Source of the DNA: Motiliproteus sediminis | Lineage (GTDB): Bacteria > Pseudomonadota > Gammaproteobacteria > Pseudomonadales > Balneatricaceae | DNA length: 64,000 nt | Direction: 5' to 3' | Assembly (NCBI RefSeq): GCF_017912535.1 | Contig: NZ_JAERQK010000006.1 | Location: forward strand, 124,001 to 188,000 | Shown: one piece after another, positions 47,438 to 57,485 of the stretch | Layout of the letters: each line of letters starts with the position of its first letter | Numbering within the stretch: position 1 is the stretch's first letter | Made by a program: the position numbers and the translations under genes | The notes under the pieces: model-generated | What the model was told of the DNA's origin: nothing | Database searches by the model: none | Seen by the model: only the letters and a program-made list of their open reading frames with translations

Positions 47438-47452
47438 GTTAGCAGCGCTAAC
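47438..47452. repeat. Inverted repeat upstream of the small membrane gene
   Basis: GTTAGC and GCTAAC flank a 3-base centre. A second inverted repeat, GCTGC/GCAGC around GCTA (47404-47417), lies 20 bases nearer the gene. Both are in the 154-base gap after the AEC permease gene and could be an operator or a terminator remnant. Confidence 0.45.
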
Positions 47453-47517
47453 CGCCTGTTGCCATTAATAATCAGTCGCCCAGAACAAAGGGGGCGCTGA
47501 CGCCACCATCGCCCCGG

Positions 47518-48450
47518 CTAAATACTGCCAAGCACGCCCAGTAACAACGGCATCGACACGATCGCCAACAGGGTCTGCAGAGTGATGATGGCAGCCATCA
47601 GCGGCGCATCCCCCCCCAACTGGCGCGCCAGTATATAAGCCGATGGAGCGGTCGGTAGCAGTGCGAACAGCAACAATACCGAGCGTGCATCGGCCGGCAC
47701 GCCCAGCAACAAGGCCAGCCCCAGAAACAGCAGCGGATAGAGCAGCAGCTTGAAGCCACAGGCCAGCCACAACCCCAGCCCTCCCTGGCGCAGCAGGCGA
47801 AAGTCCAGCCCGACGCCTACGGCCAGCAAGCCCAACGGCAGTGCCATACTGCTGATCAACTGCAACACCGGCACCACCGGTGCGGGGATACCGATCCCGG
47901 TGAGATTGAGCGCACCGCCAAGCACACAGGCAATGATCAGCGGATTGGTCGCCACCCCGCGCCAGAGCAGTCGCCACAGTGGCTGATCCGTGCGTCTCAG
48001 CAACAAGGTAAAACCGGTGACACACACAACGTTGACTGACGGAATCATAACGCCCAGAAACACCGCCCCCCAGACCAACCCGGCGTCCCCAAACAGCGCC
48101 GAGGCCGAAGCCAGTCCCACGTAGGTATTGAAGCGCACCCCACCCTGCAGCACCGAACTTTGCGCCGCAGCGCCTAGCCCTCCCAGCCGCGCCAGAATCA
48201 GCACCAATGCCGATGACAGCAGCAACAGTAACAGCAACAGCAGGGCAACCCGCGCCAGTTGGTCTGACGGCAGCGAGGCCTGACCCAGCTTCAACACCAG
48301 TAACGCAGGAAACAGAAAATAGTAGGTAAAGCGTTCCGCCTGCGGCCAAAAGTCTCGATGAGGAAAGTGCGCACGCCCCAGCAGATACCCCAGAAGCACC
48401 AAAGCGAACACGGGGCCCAGGGCAGAAAGAATGGGTTGGAAGCTGCTCAT
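47518..48450 (-). CDS. AEC-family permease
   Basis: A 310-residue membrane protein with about ten hydrophobic segments from ATG 48450 (MSSFQPILSALGPVFALVLL). The two-half arrangement and segments ALPLGLLAVGVGL and GGVRFNTYVGLASA fit the auxin efflux carrier/malonate permease family, which moves organic anions or amino acids. Substrate not predictable. It is divergent from the GcvR-like gene, and upstream of the symporter-kinase genes on the same strand. The ribosome site is weak. Confidence 0.85.
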   Translation of the reverse strand: MSSFQPILSALGPVFALVLLGYLLGRAHFPHRDFWPQAERFTYYFLFPALLVLKLGQASLPSDQLARVALLLLLLLLLSSALVLILARLGGLGAAAQSSVLQGGVRFNTYVGLASASALFGDAGLVWGAVFLGVMIPSVNVVCVTGFTLLLRRTDQPLWRLLWRGVATNPLIIACVLGGALNLTGIGIPAPVVPVLQLISSMALPLGLLAVGVGLDFRLLRQGGLGLWLACGFKLLLYPLLFLGLALLLGVPADARSVLLLFALLPTAPSAYILARQLGGDAPLMAAIITLQTLLAIVSMPLLLGVLGSI

Positions 48451-48566
48451 TACCGGGACGGTCTCCTCTAGGCCCGCGGTGTCAGAAAGCGTTGCAGGCG
48501 GGCAAGCCGGGCACATAGAATGCAGTAATGGTGCACCATTGAGAAGTCATCCACCGGAGTAATGTC

Positions 48567-49085
48567 ATGAAAAAATCCCTGGTTCTGACCCTGATCGGAC
48601 CGGATAAGCCGGGTATCGTTGAGCAGCTTTCGGCGCTGCTCGCCAACCATGGCGGCAACTGGGAGCAGAGCAGCATGTCACGCCTGGCGGGGCAGTTCGC
48701 CGGAATTTTGATCGCCAGCGTCGATGACGCGGCGGAGTCCGCGCTGATGAACGACCTGCAGGGGCTGGAGCAGCAAGGCCTGCGGGTGCTGGCCACCGCC
48801 GATCAGGCCGACCTGCCGATACGCGAAGGTCGCACCGTGCGCCTGGAGCTGCTGGGCAACGACAAACCGGGCATCGTGCGTGAAATCTCGGCAGCGCTGG
48901 CCAGCCGCAACGTTAGCGTCGACAGCCTCGAAACGGAGGTAGTCAGCGGCTCCATGTCAGCCGATCTGCTGTTCAAAGCCAACGCAGTGCTGCTGGTACC
49001 GCCCGGTAGCGACCTCGACGACCTGCAAGACGCACTGGAAGCGATCGCTGCCGACCTGATGGTGGAGATCGCCCTGGCGGACTGA
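48567..49085 (+). CDS. GcvR-like double ACT-domain protein
   Basis: A 172-residue cytoplasmic protein made of two ACT domains (LTLIGPDKPGIVEQLSALLA and LELLGNDKPGIVREISAALA). This is the architecture of GcvR, the glycine-responsive antagonist of GcvA that controls the glycine cleavage operon in E. coli. The gcvT-gcvH genes lie about 12 kb away, but no GcvA is in the window, so the regulatory role is tentative. It ends at a strong shared terminator. Confidence 0.8.
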   Translation: MKKSLVLTLIGPDKPGIVEQLSALLANHGGNWEQSSMSRLAGQFAGILIASVDDAAESALMNDLQGLEQQGLRVLATADQADLPIREGRTVRLELLGNDKPGIVREISAALASRNVSVDSLETEVVSGSMSADLLFKANAVLLVPPGSDLDDLQDALEAIAADLMVEIALAD

Positions 49086-49102
49086 CCGGCGCCGCAACAA
49101 AC

Positions 49103-49134
49103 AAAAAAGGCGGACTCGAAGGTCCGCCTTTTTT
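49103..49134. terminator. Bidirectional terminator between gcvR-like gene and argH
   Basis: Arms GGCGGAC and GTCCGCC around a 6-base loop, with an A-run on one side and a T-run on the other. It serves both convergent genes. Confidence 0.9.
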
Positions 49135-49154
49135 AGTGCCTGCGGGCGTGTCGA

Positions 49155-50543
49155 TTAACGTGCAGCCAGCACCTCACGCGCACGCGCTACCGCAGCACGC
49201 ACCTGATCCGGCGCGGTACCACCGATGTGATTGCGCGCGGCCACCGAACCCTCGAGTGTCAGCACGTCAAACACGTCGTCGCTGATCACCTCGGAGAACT
49301 GGCGCAACTCCTCCAGCGTCATCTCGCTGAGATCCTTGCTTTCGGCGATACCAAAGGCAACCGACCGACCGACGATGTCGTGGGCGTCCCGGAAAGCCAC
49401 CCCCTTGCGCACCAGGTAGTCAGCCAGGTCGGTGGCGGTGGAGAAGCCCCGCATCGCGGCTTCACGCATATTCTCTTTCTTCGAGGTAATCGCCGGCACC
49501 ATGTCAGCGTAAGCACGCAGGCAGCCCTGCAGGGTGTCGATCACGTCGAACAGCGGTTCCTTGTCTTCCTGATTGTCCTTGTTGTAGGCCAGCGGCTGCG
49601 ACTTCATCAGCGTCAGCAGCGAGATCAGGTGGCCATTAACCCGGCCGGTTTTACCGCGCACCAGCTCCGGCACGTCCGGATTTTTCTTCTGCGGCATAAT
49701 CGAGGAGCCGGTACAGAAGCGGTCAGGAAGATCAATAAAGTTGAACTGCGAGGAGGTCCACAGTACCAGCTCTTCCGAGGCCCGTGACAGGTGGGTCATC
49801 AGCAGACTGCCGGCGGCACAGAACTCGATCGCAAAGTCGCGGTCGCTGACCGAGTCCAGCGAGTTTTCGCTGGGGCGCTCAAAGCCCAGCAGTTCGGCGG
49901 TGTAAGCGCGGTCGATTGGGTAGGTGGTACCCGCCAGCGCGGCGGCGCCCAGCGGCATCACGTTCAGGCGCTTGCCACAATCGGCCAGGCGGCCGTAATC
50001 ACGCTGCAGCATCTCAAACCAGGCCAGCAGGTGGTGACCGAAGGTGACCGGCTGGGCGGTCTGCAGGTGGGTAAAACCGGGCATGATGGTGTCAGCTTCA
50101 CGCTCGGCGACGTCCAGCAGGCCCTGCTGGAGCCGGGTCAGCTCCGACAGGATTACCGCCAGCTCATCACGCAGATAAAGACGGATATCGGTCGCCACCT
50201 GATCGTTACGGGAGCGACCGGTATGCAGCTTCTTGCCGGTAATGCCGATCTTCTTCGTCAGCGCCGCTTCGATGTTCATGTGCACGTCTTCAAGTTCCAC
50301 CGACCATTCGAACTCGCCGCGCTCGATCTCGCCGAGGATCTCGGTGAGACCGTCGATGATGGCGTCGCGCTCGTCATCGGTCAGCACCCCGACTTTAGCC
50401 AGCATGGTGGCATGGGCGATGGAGCCCTGGATATCCTGGCGATACATACGCTGGTCAAAATCGACAGAGGCGGTAAAGCGGGCCACGAAGGCGTCGGTCG
50501 CTTCGCTGAACCGTCCGCCCCACTGCTGGTTGGTGTTCGACAT
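49155..50543 (-). CDS. argH: Argininosuccinate lyase
   Basis: A 462-residue ArgH that splits argininosuccinate into arginine and fumarate, the last arginine step. The fumarase-superfamily loop [13 protein letters not shown] is complete, and early motifs [13 protein letters not shown] and [17 protein letters not shown] are present. It is divergent from hemC; a TATAAT (50618-50623, minus) in the 196-base gap is a possible -10. Confidence 0.99.
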   Translation of the reverse strand: MSNTNQQWGGRFSEATDAFVARFTASVDFDQRMYRQDIQGSIAHATMLAKVGVLTDDERDAIIDGLTEILGEIERGEFEWSVELEDVHMNIEAALTKKIGITGKKLHTGRSRNDQVATDIRLYLRDELAVILSELTRLQQGLLDVAEREADTIMPGFTHLQTAQPVTFGHHLLAWFEMLQRDYGRLADCGKRLNVMPLGAAALAGTTYPIDRAYTAELLGFERPSENSLDSVSDRDFAIEFCAAGSLLMTHLSRASEELVLWTSSQFNFIDLPDRFCTGSSIMPQKKNPDVPELVRGKTGRVNGHLISLLTLMKSQPLAYNKDNQEDKEPLFDVIDTLQGCLRAYADMVPAITSKKENMREAAMRGFSTATDLADYLVRKGVAFRDAHDIVGRSVAFGIAESKDLSEMTLEELRQFSEVISDDVFDVLTLEGSVAARNHIGGTAPDQVRAAVARAREVLAAR

Positions 50544-50739
50544 CGGAGTCTGATCCTCGTTGTAGCCCCGCGGGGCCGGTGCAGATTCGCCACCACGGGC
50601 GCAAAAAAGTGTGCGCCATTATAGCGGTTGCAGACGCCGGGCGCGATGCCCCGCCGCTGCCGTTCGGCGTTGATTCTGATACACTCGGGACCATTTCAGG
50701 CCGCTGGATCCGCGGCCGATCGTTAACTGAGATGGTGTC

Positions 50740-51675
50740 ATGTCCGAAAACACGCTACGTATCGCAACCCGCAAAAGCCCGCTGGCCCTCTGGCAGGCAG
50801 AATTCATCAAGGCCGAACTGGAAAAGCACCATCCCGGTCTTGAGGTCTCGCTGCTCGGCATCAAGTCGCGCGGCGACAAGATTCTCGACGTGCCACTGGC
50901 CAAAGTGGGAGGCAAGGGCCTGTTCGTCAAGGAACTGGAGCACGCCCTGCTCAACAACGATGCCGACATCGCCGTTCATTCCATGAAGGACGTGCCGATG
51001 GAGTTCCCGCAAGGGCTGGGGCTCAGCATCATCTGCGAACGCGAGAAGCCCTACGATGCTTTTGTCAGCAACCACTACGACAATATCGATGCGCTCCCCC
51101 AGGGCGCCATCGTCGGCACCTCCAGCCTGCGCCGCGAAACCCAGATTCGCGCCTACCGTCCCGACCTTGAAATCCGCTTCCTGCGCGGTAACGTCAACAC
51201 CCGCCTGGCCAAGCTCGATGCCGGAGAATACGACGCCATCATTCTGGCCGCGGCTGGCCTGATGCGACTGGAGATGCATGATCGCATTCGCGATCTGATC
51301 AGTGACCAACTGAGCCTGCCCGCCGGTGGCCAGGGCGCGGTCGGGGTCGAGTGTCGCATCGACGACCAGCGAGTCATCGACCTGCTCAAGCCCCTTCACC
51401 ACCAACCAACCGCCTACTGCGTGCTGGCCGAACGGGCAATGAACCGTCGGCTGGAAGGGGGTTGCCAGGTTCCCATCGCCTGCTTCGCCACCCTCAACGA
51501 TGCTGGTGACCAGCTTTACCTGCGCGGTCTGGTCGGCCGCCCCGATGGCAGCGAAGTGCTGCGGGCGGAGATTCGCGGCCCGGTTACCCAGTGCGAGCAG
51601 CTGGGCATCCAGGTAGCAGAAGAGCTGCTGGGCCAGGGCGCCGATACCATCCTTAAGGCTGTCTACGGCGAATGA
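50740..51675 (+). CDS. hemC: Porphobilinogen deaminase
   Basis: A 311-residue hydroxymethylbilane synthase that joins four porphobilinogens. It starts [20 protein letters not shown]. The dipyrromethane cofactor cysteine is in [13 protein letters not shown], and the active-site segment [12 protein letters not shown] is intact. It leads the hemC-hemD-hemX-hemY operon, overlapping hemD as ATGA. Confidence 0.99.
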   Translation: MSENTLRIATRKSPLALWQAEFIKAELEKHHPGLEVSLLGIKSRGDKILDVPLAKVGGKGLFVKELEHALLNNDADIAVHSMKDVPMEFPQGLGLSIICEREKPYDAFVSNHYDNIDALPQGAIVGTSSLRRETQIRAYRPDLEIRFLRGNVNTRLAKLDAGEYDAIILAAAGLMRLEMHDRIRDLISDQLSLPAGGQGAVGVECRIDDQRVIDLLKPLHHQPTAYCVLAERAMNRRLEGGCQVPIACFATLNDAGDQLYLRGLVGRPDGSEVLRAEIRGPVTQCEQLGIQVAEELLGQGADTILKAVYGE

Positions 51676-52466
51676 GCACAGCTCACCTGAGCGGTTGGCG
51701 GGTGCTGGTTACCCGCCCCGACCATCAGGCGGCGCCGCTGTGCGCCAAACTCACTGCTGCCGGTGCCACCCCGGTCCCCTTTCCCACCCTCAAAATCGTC
51801 GCTATCGACGAGGGCAGCGCAGAGGCTCAGTCGGTGCGCCAGCGCTTTCTCGATCTTGATCACTACCGCTTCGTGATCTGCATCAGCGCCAACGCGGCGC
51901 GGCTGGCCTACGACTGGATTGACCGCTACTGGCCACAGATGCCCGTAGGGGTCGACTGGCTGGCCGTGGGAGAAGCGACCGCCCGTACCCTCAACGAGCT
52001 CGGACTGAGCGCTACCGCAGCCGGTCGCGGCATGAACTCGGAAGCCCTGTTGGAACTTCCCGAGCTGCAACAGCTCGAGCATTGCAAGATATTGATATGT
52101 CGCGGACAGGGCGGGCGAGAACACCTCCGCGACACCTTGGTATCACGCGGTGCCGAGGTGGACTATGCTGAACTTTATCGACGCGCTCTGCCGGCCTATA
52201 GCGCCGAGGAGATCGAAAGTCGCATTTATGATTCTCCGCCTTCGGCTATGGTAGTCAGCAGCGGAGAGGCGCTGGATAACCTGAACCGACTGTGTGATCT
52301 GCAACGGTTGCTATCGGTTCCAGTCATCGTACCCAGCCAACGCGTGGCCGACGAGGCCCGACAACTGCTATTCACTAGGGTCATCACGGCGGCCAATGCC
52401 ACCGATGATGCGATGTTAGCCGCCCTGGACGGGTTGGCTTCTCAGGACACGAGACAACGCGGATGA
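51672..52466 (+). CDS. hemD: Uroporphyrinogen-III synthase
   Basis: A 264-residue enzyme that closes hydroxymethylbilane to uroporphyrinogen III with D-ring inversion. Sequence is poorly conserved in this family; recognisable pieces are [35 protein letters not shown], and [14 protein letters not shown]. Identity rests on these and on its place between hemC and hemX, overlapping both. Confidence 0.94.
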   Translation: MSTAHLSGWRVLVTRPDHQAAPLCAKLTAAGATPVPFPTLKIVAIDEGSAEAQSVRQRFLDLDHYRFVICISANAARLAYDWIDRYWPQMPVGVDWLAVGEATARTLNELGLSATAAGRGMNSEALLELPELQQLEHCKILICRGQGGREHLRDTLVSRGAEVDYAELYRRALPAYSAEEIESRIYDSPPSAMVVSSGEALDNLNRLCDLQRLLSVPVIVPSQRVADEARQLLFTRVITAANATDDAMLAALDGLASQDTRQRG

Positions 52467-53755
52467 AGCATACGGACAAACCCACCGAAGACACCGCCGG
52501 CACTATCATCGAAGGTGAAGTGGTCGATCGACAGGAACCGGATTCGGACACCTCTCCCCCCACCCTGACCGAGCCCGCGCCCGATGCAACCCCAGAAGCG
52601 GACACTGCTGCTGCGATCGACGAACAGGCGTCCGAGGCCGGCCCGGCGGCGGAACCAGAACCGTCGGGCGCGGCGGGCACACCCCCGCCTCCACCGAAAG
52701 ACGACGCGACAACCGCCAAGCCGAAAGGCAGCAAGCTCGCCGTTGTCGCTCTGCTGCTGGCGCTGATCGCATTGGGCGGCATCGGCTATGGCTATACCCT
52801 GGTGCAAAAGATGCACGCGCAGTTGCAGAACCAAACCGCCGCTCTCGGCCAGAGCCTCGATCAAAGCCGTGCCGCCAGCGCCGCCGCCGAGCGCCGCGCC
52901 ACGGGACTTGAACAGCAACTCGGCCAGACTCGCCAGCAGCTAAGCGCCCAACAGGGCAGTGTCAATGAGTTGCAGGATCGCCTCACCCGAGCCATGCAAC
53001 AGATCAACAGCATCGGCACCGACAGCCGCCGCGACTGGCTGCTGGCGGAGGTGGAGTACCTGCTGCGCCTGGCCAATCAGCGGGTACTGATGGAAAGCTC
53101 CGCCAGCGGAGCACTGACGTTGCTGCAATCAGCGGACAAGATCCTCAAGGAGACCGACGATGTGTCGGTTTACAACGTACGCAAGGCGCTGGCCAGCGAT
53201 ATCGCCGCCCTGGAGGCCGTTCCGCGACTGGATGTGGACGGCACCTTCCTGCGTCTGGCCGCCCTTAACGAACAGGTCAACAAGCTGCGCCTGCTGCCGA
53301 TCACCGACCGCCACCAGATCCCCAGCATGCTGAAAGAGATCACCCCCGACAGCGTCAGCGACAGCTGGCAACAGGGAATGGCCGAGGCGTGGGCCGGCGC
53401 CATGGACAAGCTCGGCAACCTGATCGTGATCCAGCATCGCGACGAGCCGGTCAAACCGCTACTGTCACCGGAGCAACACTTCTTTCTGCAGCAAAACCTG
53501 CACCTGATGCTGGAGCAGGCACAACTGGCCTTGCTTCAGGGCGAGCAGGCCGCCTTTGACGCCAGCCTCAGCAAGGCGCGCGACTGGGTTGCGACCTACT
53601 TCCAGGCGGATGACAGCACCACCAAAGCGCTACTGAACGGCATCAGTCAACTACAGGGCACCCAGGTGGCGCCGACCTTACCGGATATTTCCGGCTCGCT
53701 GCGCACCCTCAAGGCCTATCTGGCCGCCCAGATTGACCGCAAAGGAGCCGCCTGA
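52463..53755 (+). CDS. hemX: HemX membrane protein
   Basis: A 430-residue protein with an acidic Pro/Ala-rich N-terminus (about 1-88), one membrane helix (about 92-112) and a large periplasmic part that opens with a coiled coil (QLGQTRQQLSAQQGSVNELQ). It was once labelled a uroporphyrinogen methyltransferase, but it lacks that SAM-binding domain. Exact role in heme formation is unknown. It overlaps hemD as ATGA and hemY by one base. Confidence 0.9.
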   Translation: MKHTDKPTEDTAGTIIEGEVVDRQEPDSDTSPPTLTEPAPDATPEADTAAAIDEQASEAGPAAEPEPSGAAGTPPPPPKDDATTAKPKGSKLAVVALLLALIALGGIGYGYTLVQKMHAQLQNQTAALGQSLDQSRAASAAAERRATGLEQQLGQTRQQLSAQQGSVNELQDRLTRAMQQINSIGTDSRRDWLLAEVEYLLRLANQRVLMESSASGALTLLQSADKILKETDDVSVYNVRKALASDIAALEAVPRLDVDGTFLRLAALNEQVNKLRLLPITDRHQIPSMLKEITPDSVSDSWQQGMAEAWAGAMDKLGNLIVIQHRDEPVKPLLSPEQHFFLQQNLHLMLEQAQLALLQGEQAAFDASLSKARDWVATYFQADDSTTKALLNGISQLQGTQVAPTLPDISGSLRTLKAYLAAQIDRKGAA

Positions 53756-55062
53756 TGCGAGTGCTATTCATTGTTGCCGTGCTGGTCCTGCTGGCCGGCA
53801 CACTGGTGGGCGAGCTAATCGTGCAGGATCCCGGTTATGTGCTGATCAACTACCGTCAGACCACCGTTGAAACCAGCATCTGGGGACTGGCCCTGATCAC
53901 CATCGTTGGCTTTCTGCTGCTGCATTTCGGCCTGCGCCTGCTCAGCTATCTGGCGGGACGGCGCGGAAAACTGGTGCGCTGGAATCGCAATCGGGGACGC
54001 GACCGCGCCAACCGCAATACCGAGCGCGGCCTGATTGCATTGGCTGCGGGGGAGTGGAGCAAGGCGCAACGGCTATTAAGTGGCGCGGCAGACAAGTCCG
54101 ATCTGGCGCTGGTCAACTACCTGGGTGCGGCCGAAGCCGCACAGGAGCTTAACCACCCCGAAACCAGTGACGAACTGCTGCAGGCGGCACTACGAACCCA
54201 CCCCAAGGCCGAGGTTGCCATCGGTCTGGCTCAGGCGCAGAACCATATCAGCCGTCACCAGTTGGAAAACGCACTGGCATTGCTGATGCGCCTGCGCCGC
54301 AAATCACCACGCCATACCAAGGTGCTACGCCTGTTGGTGGAGACCTATCAACGACTGCAGGACTGGGGATCGTTGGCAGACCTGCTGCCGGACGTCCGCC
54401 GCTATCGGGCGCTGCCGGAAAACCAACTCGAGGCACTGGAGCGGACCACCCACCTGTCGCGGCTGGAAAGCGCCCTGAGCAAACTCGATGAAGGTTCCAG
54501 CAGTGCTGATAAGGCACTGGCCCTGAGCCAGGTCTGGAATGCGCTGCCCAAGCACCTCAGCAGCGATGCGACGCTGGGTGCACGTTATGCGGCGCTGCTC
54601 TGCGAGGCAGGTGCGACCGAGCAAGCGGAAAAGCTGTTGCGCGCCCAGTTGAAAAAGCAGTGGAGCCCGGAGCTGGTGCAGCTGCTGGGCAAGTTGCCCA
54701 CCGGTGACAGCCAACGACAGCTGAAACAGGCCAAAAGCTGGCTGGACAACCATCCCGACGACGCTACCCTGCTGCTGACCCTGGGTCGGCTAGCGATGCG
54801 CAATCGGGACTGGGAACTGGCCCGTGGTTACTTCGAAAAGAGCCTCGCTCAGCAGCCCAGCCAGGAAGCGTTCAACGAACTCAGTCGGCTACTGGTCCAC
54901 CTGGAAGACGTGGAGGGCTACCAGCGCCTGGTCGCCGAAAATGTCGATCACCTGGCCAGGGAACTACCCCCGCTACCTTTGCCGCTGCGGGAATCAGCGC
55001 CGGCTCCGGAAAGCGACCCCACCGCCAAAGCGGAGACTCAGGAAAGCGAGCGCGGCGCATAG
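53755..55062 (+). CDS. hemY: HemY TPR membrane protein
   Basis: A 435-residue protein with two N-terminal membrane segments (residues 2-21 and 40-62) and a long cytoplasmic TPR solenoid (LGRLAMRNRDWELARGYFEK). It is the gammaproteobacterial HemY, unrelated to the Bacillus protoporphyrinogen oxidase of that name. It is thought to assist heme synthesis, perhaps as a scaffold. Its last 25 bases overlap the convergent flavin reductase gene. Confidence 0.92.
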   Translation: MRVLFIVAVLVLLAGTLVGELIVQDPGYVLINYRQTTVETSIWGLALITIVGFLLLHFGLRLLSYLAGRRGKLVRWNRNRGRDRANRNTERGLIALAAGEWSKAQRLLSGAADKSDLALVNYLGAAEAAQELNHPETSDELLQAALRTHPKAEVAIGLAQAQNHISRHQLENALALLMRLRRKSPRHTKVLRLLVETYQRLQDWGSLADLLPDVRRYRALPENQLEALERTTHLSRLESALSKLDEGSSSADKALALSQVWNALPKHLSSDATLGARYAALLCEAGATEQAEKLLRAQLKKQWSPELVQLLGKLPTGDSQRQLKQAKSWLDNHPDDATLLLTLGRLAMRNRDWELARGYFEKSLAQQPSQEAFNELSRLLVHLEDVEGYQRLVAENVDHLARELPPLPLPLRESAPAPESDPTAKAETQESERGA

Positions 55063-55787
55063 CTGTAGACGTCTGAATGGATATGCCCCTGCCGCAGTCC
55101 CTGCGGCAGGAAATCATCTTCTACCGCATAGACCATCGCCGGCGAGCCACAGACAAACACTTCGACCCGGTCCAGTCGGTCAAAATCCGCCAGCACTGCG
55201 TGGTGAACCAGTCCGGTGCGACCACTCCAGCTTTCGTCACCCTCTACCACCGGCACGTAACGAAAGCTCGGATGCGCCGCAGACCACTCCCGTACCAGCG
55301 CCTCGCCATATAGCTGATCAGCGCTTTTCACTCCCCAGTACAGGTGCACCGGGTTGCTCAACTGCTCGGCGACAACCTGTTCCATGATGGATTTCATCTG
55401 GGCGAACCCGCTGCCAGCGGCAATCAGGACCAGCTCGGTCTCAGGCCCCAGCCGCTCGGGATCCAGCACGCAGTTGCCGCTTGGCATCCGCAGGCTCACG
55501 GTACTGCAGCTGCGCAGATGATCAAGAACCACTCCGGACAGCGAGCCCTCCCCCTGATCAAGAATATGCAGCATCGCCACCGGCAGATTGGCGGGGGCAG
55601 ACGCAATGCTGTAGGGCACCGCTCGCCCATCCGCCAGCAGCAGTTCCAGATACTGGCCGGCGAGAAATGCAGCCTCTGCAGGCAGCTGCAACTCAATTTC
55701 GAAGGAGTGTGCGCTCAACGCACGAACCGCCTCGACCCGGGCCTCAAGCTCGCGAGCGGGTGGCAGTTGTTTTGTCGGTGTATTCAC
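55038..55787 (-). CDS. fre: NAD(P)H-flavin reductase
   Basis: A 249-residue oxidoreductase of the ferredoxin-NADP reductase fold without an iron-sulfur domain. Flavin binding is marked by AVPYSIASAP and nucleotide binding by VLIAAGSGFAQMKSIM and VFVCGSPAMVYA. It lies 14 bases after ubiD, the same pairing as ubiD-fre in E. coli, where Fre supplies reduced flavin. In this setting it may feed prenyl-FMN formation for UbiD. It could also reduce other acceptors. Confidence 0.88.
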   Translation of the reverse strand: MNTPTKQLPPARELEARVEAVRALSAHSFEIELQLPAEAAFLAGQYLELLLADGRAVPYSIASAPANLPVAMLHILDQGEGSLSGVVLDHLRSCSTVSLRMPSGNCVLDPERLGPETELVLIAAGSGFAQMKSIMEQVVAEQLSNPVHLYWGVKSADQLYGEALVREWSAAHPSFRYVPVVEGDESWSGRTGLVHHAVLADFDRLDRVEVFVCGSPAMVYAVEDDFLPQGLRQGHIHSDVYSYAPRSLS

Positions 55788-55801
55788 GTGTTTCCGCTAC
55801 G

Positions 55802-57280
55802 TCAGGTGATATCCAGATCGATACCCAGGCTATCCCAGATGGTATCGATACGCTGTTTGACCGCGGCGTCCATGGCGATCGGTTGACCCCATTCGCGCTC
55901 CGTTTCGCCCGGCATTTTGTTGGTGGCATCAAAGCCCATCTTTGAGCCCAGCCGCGGCACCGGCGAGGCGAAGTCGAGGTAATCGATCGGGGTGTTCTCG
56001 ATCATTACCGTATCGCGCGCCGGGTCCATCCGCGTGGTCATAGCCCAGATCACGTCGTTCCAGTCGCGCGCATTGACGTCGTCGTCGGTGACGATCACGA
56101 ACTTGGTGTACATGAACTGGCGCAGGAACGACCACACTCCCATCATCACCCGCTTGGCATGACCCGGATACTGCTTTTTGATGGTCACCACCGCCAGCCG
56201 GTAAGAGCAACCTTCCGGCGGCAGGTAGAAATCAACGATCTCCGGAAACTGTTTCTGCAGGATCGGCACGAACACTTCGTTCAGCGCCACGCCCAGTACC
56301 GCCGGCTCGTCCGGCGGGCGTCCGGTGTAAGTGGAGTGATAGATGGGCCGGTTACGATGGGTCAGACAGGTCACGGTAAATACCGGGAACGATTCCACCT
56401 CGTTGTAGTAGCCGGTGTGGTCACCAAAGGGGCCTTCATCGGCCATTTCGCCCGGCTCAATGTAGCCTTCGAGAATAATCTCGGCGCTCGCCGGCACCTG
56501 CAGATCGTTGGTGAGGCATTTGACCAGTTCGGTTTTCTCACCACGCAACAACCCGGCAAAGGCATATTCGGACAAGGTATCGGGTACCGGCGTCACCGCG
56601 CCCAAAATCGTTGCCGGGTCCGCCCCTAATACCACCGCTATCGGGAAACGCTCGCCCGGGTGAGCCTGTTGCCACTCGCGAAAATCCAGCGCTCCGCCGC
56701 GGTGGGACAGCCAGCGCATGATCAGCTTGTTCTTGCCGATCAACTGTTGGCGGTAGATACCCAGGTTCTGGCGCTCTTTATGCGGCCCTTTGGTCACCAC
56801 CAGCGGCCAGGTCACCAGTGGTCCGGCGTCCCCGGGCCAGCAGGTCTGAATCGGCAGCCGGGTCAGGTCGACCTCGCCATCCTGGAACACGTGGGTCTGA
56901 CACGGAGCTTGCTTGACCAGCTTGGGCCCCATGTTCATCACCTGCTTGAAAATAGGCAGCTTCTCCCAGGCGTCTTTCATACCCTTGGGAGGCTCCGGCT
57001 CTTTCAGAAACGCCAGCAACTTGCCCACTTCCCGCAGCTGTTCGACCTCATCCTCACCCATACCCAGCGCTACCCGCTTGGGGGTGCCGAACAGGTTGGC
57101 CAGTACCGGCATGTCATACCCTTTGGGGTTCTCGAACAGCAGAGCCGGACCACCGGCACGCAGGGTTCGGTCACAGATTTCGGTCATCTCCAGATGCGGG
57201 TCGACCTCGGCACGAATGCGCTTAAGCTCGCCCCGCTGCTCCAGCTCCTGAATAAAATCCCGCAGGTCACCGTATTTCAT
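55802..57280 (-). CDS. ubiD: 3-octaprenyl-4-hydroxybenzoate decarboxylase
   Basis: A 492-residue UbiD that decarboxylates the ubiquinone ring precursor with prenylated FMN. ATG 57280 ([17 protein letters not shown]) matches the family start and has GGGA about eight bases upstream. Conserved regions include [20 protein letters not shown] and [19 protein letters not shown] with its active-site acidic residues. UbiX, which makes the cofactor, is not in the window. Confidence 0.97.
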   Translation of the reverse strand: MKYGDLRDFIQELEQRGELKRIRAEVDPHLEMTEICDRTLRAGGPALLFENPKGYDMPVLANLFGTPKRVALGMGEDEVEQLREVGKLLAFLKEPEPPKGMKDAWEKLPIFKQVMNMGPKLVKQAPCQTHVFQDGEVDLTRLPIQTCWPGDAGPLVTWPLVVTKGPHKERQNLGIYRQQLIGKNKLIMRWLSHRGGALDFREWQQAHPGERFPIAVVLGADPATILGAVTPVPDTLSEYAFAGLLRGEKTELVKCLTNDLQVPASAEIILEGYIEPGEMADEGPFGDHTGYYNEVESFPVFTVTCLTHRNRPIYHSTYTGRPPDEPAVLGVALNEVFVPILQKQFPEIVDFYLPPEGCSYRLAVVTIKKQYPGHAKRVMMGVWSFLRQFMYTKFVIVTDDDVNARDWNDVIWAMTTRMDPARDTVMIENTPIDYLDFASPVPRLGSKMGFDATNKMPGETEREWGQPIAMDAAVKQRIDTIWDSLGIDLDIT

Positions 57281-57442
57281 CAAATATCCCAGCAATTCAC
57301 TTGGTCAGGCATTGTAGCGACCACGCCCGCTCGACACCACCTCATCCCCTGGCCACCACCGCCCCTGTGGGTCGCATGGGTCTCAACGCCGCGCCCTATG
57401 GCAACCAATGAAAATGGCCCCTTCCGCGCTTTTCCGGACACA

Positions 57443-57471
57443 AAAAAGGGCAAGCGATGCTTACCCTTTTT
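57443..57471 (-). terminator. rho terminator
   Basis: On the minus strand GGGTAAGC pairs with GCTTGCCC (one U-G pair) around a 3-base loop, and six T follow. It lies 15 bases past the rho stop. Confidence 0.8.
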
Positions 57472-57485
57472 GGATCAGCGAGCGC

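Noticed and set aside
47464-48349. 294-codon minus-strand frame overlapping the AEC permease gene in another frame
   Set aside because: It is a Gly/Ala/Arg-rich shadow, while the chosen frame has clear membrane helices and family motifs.
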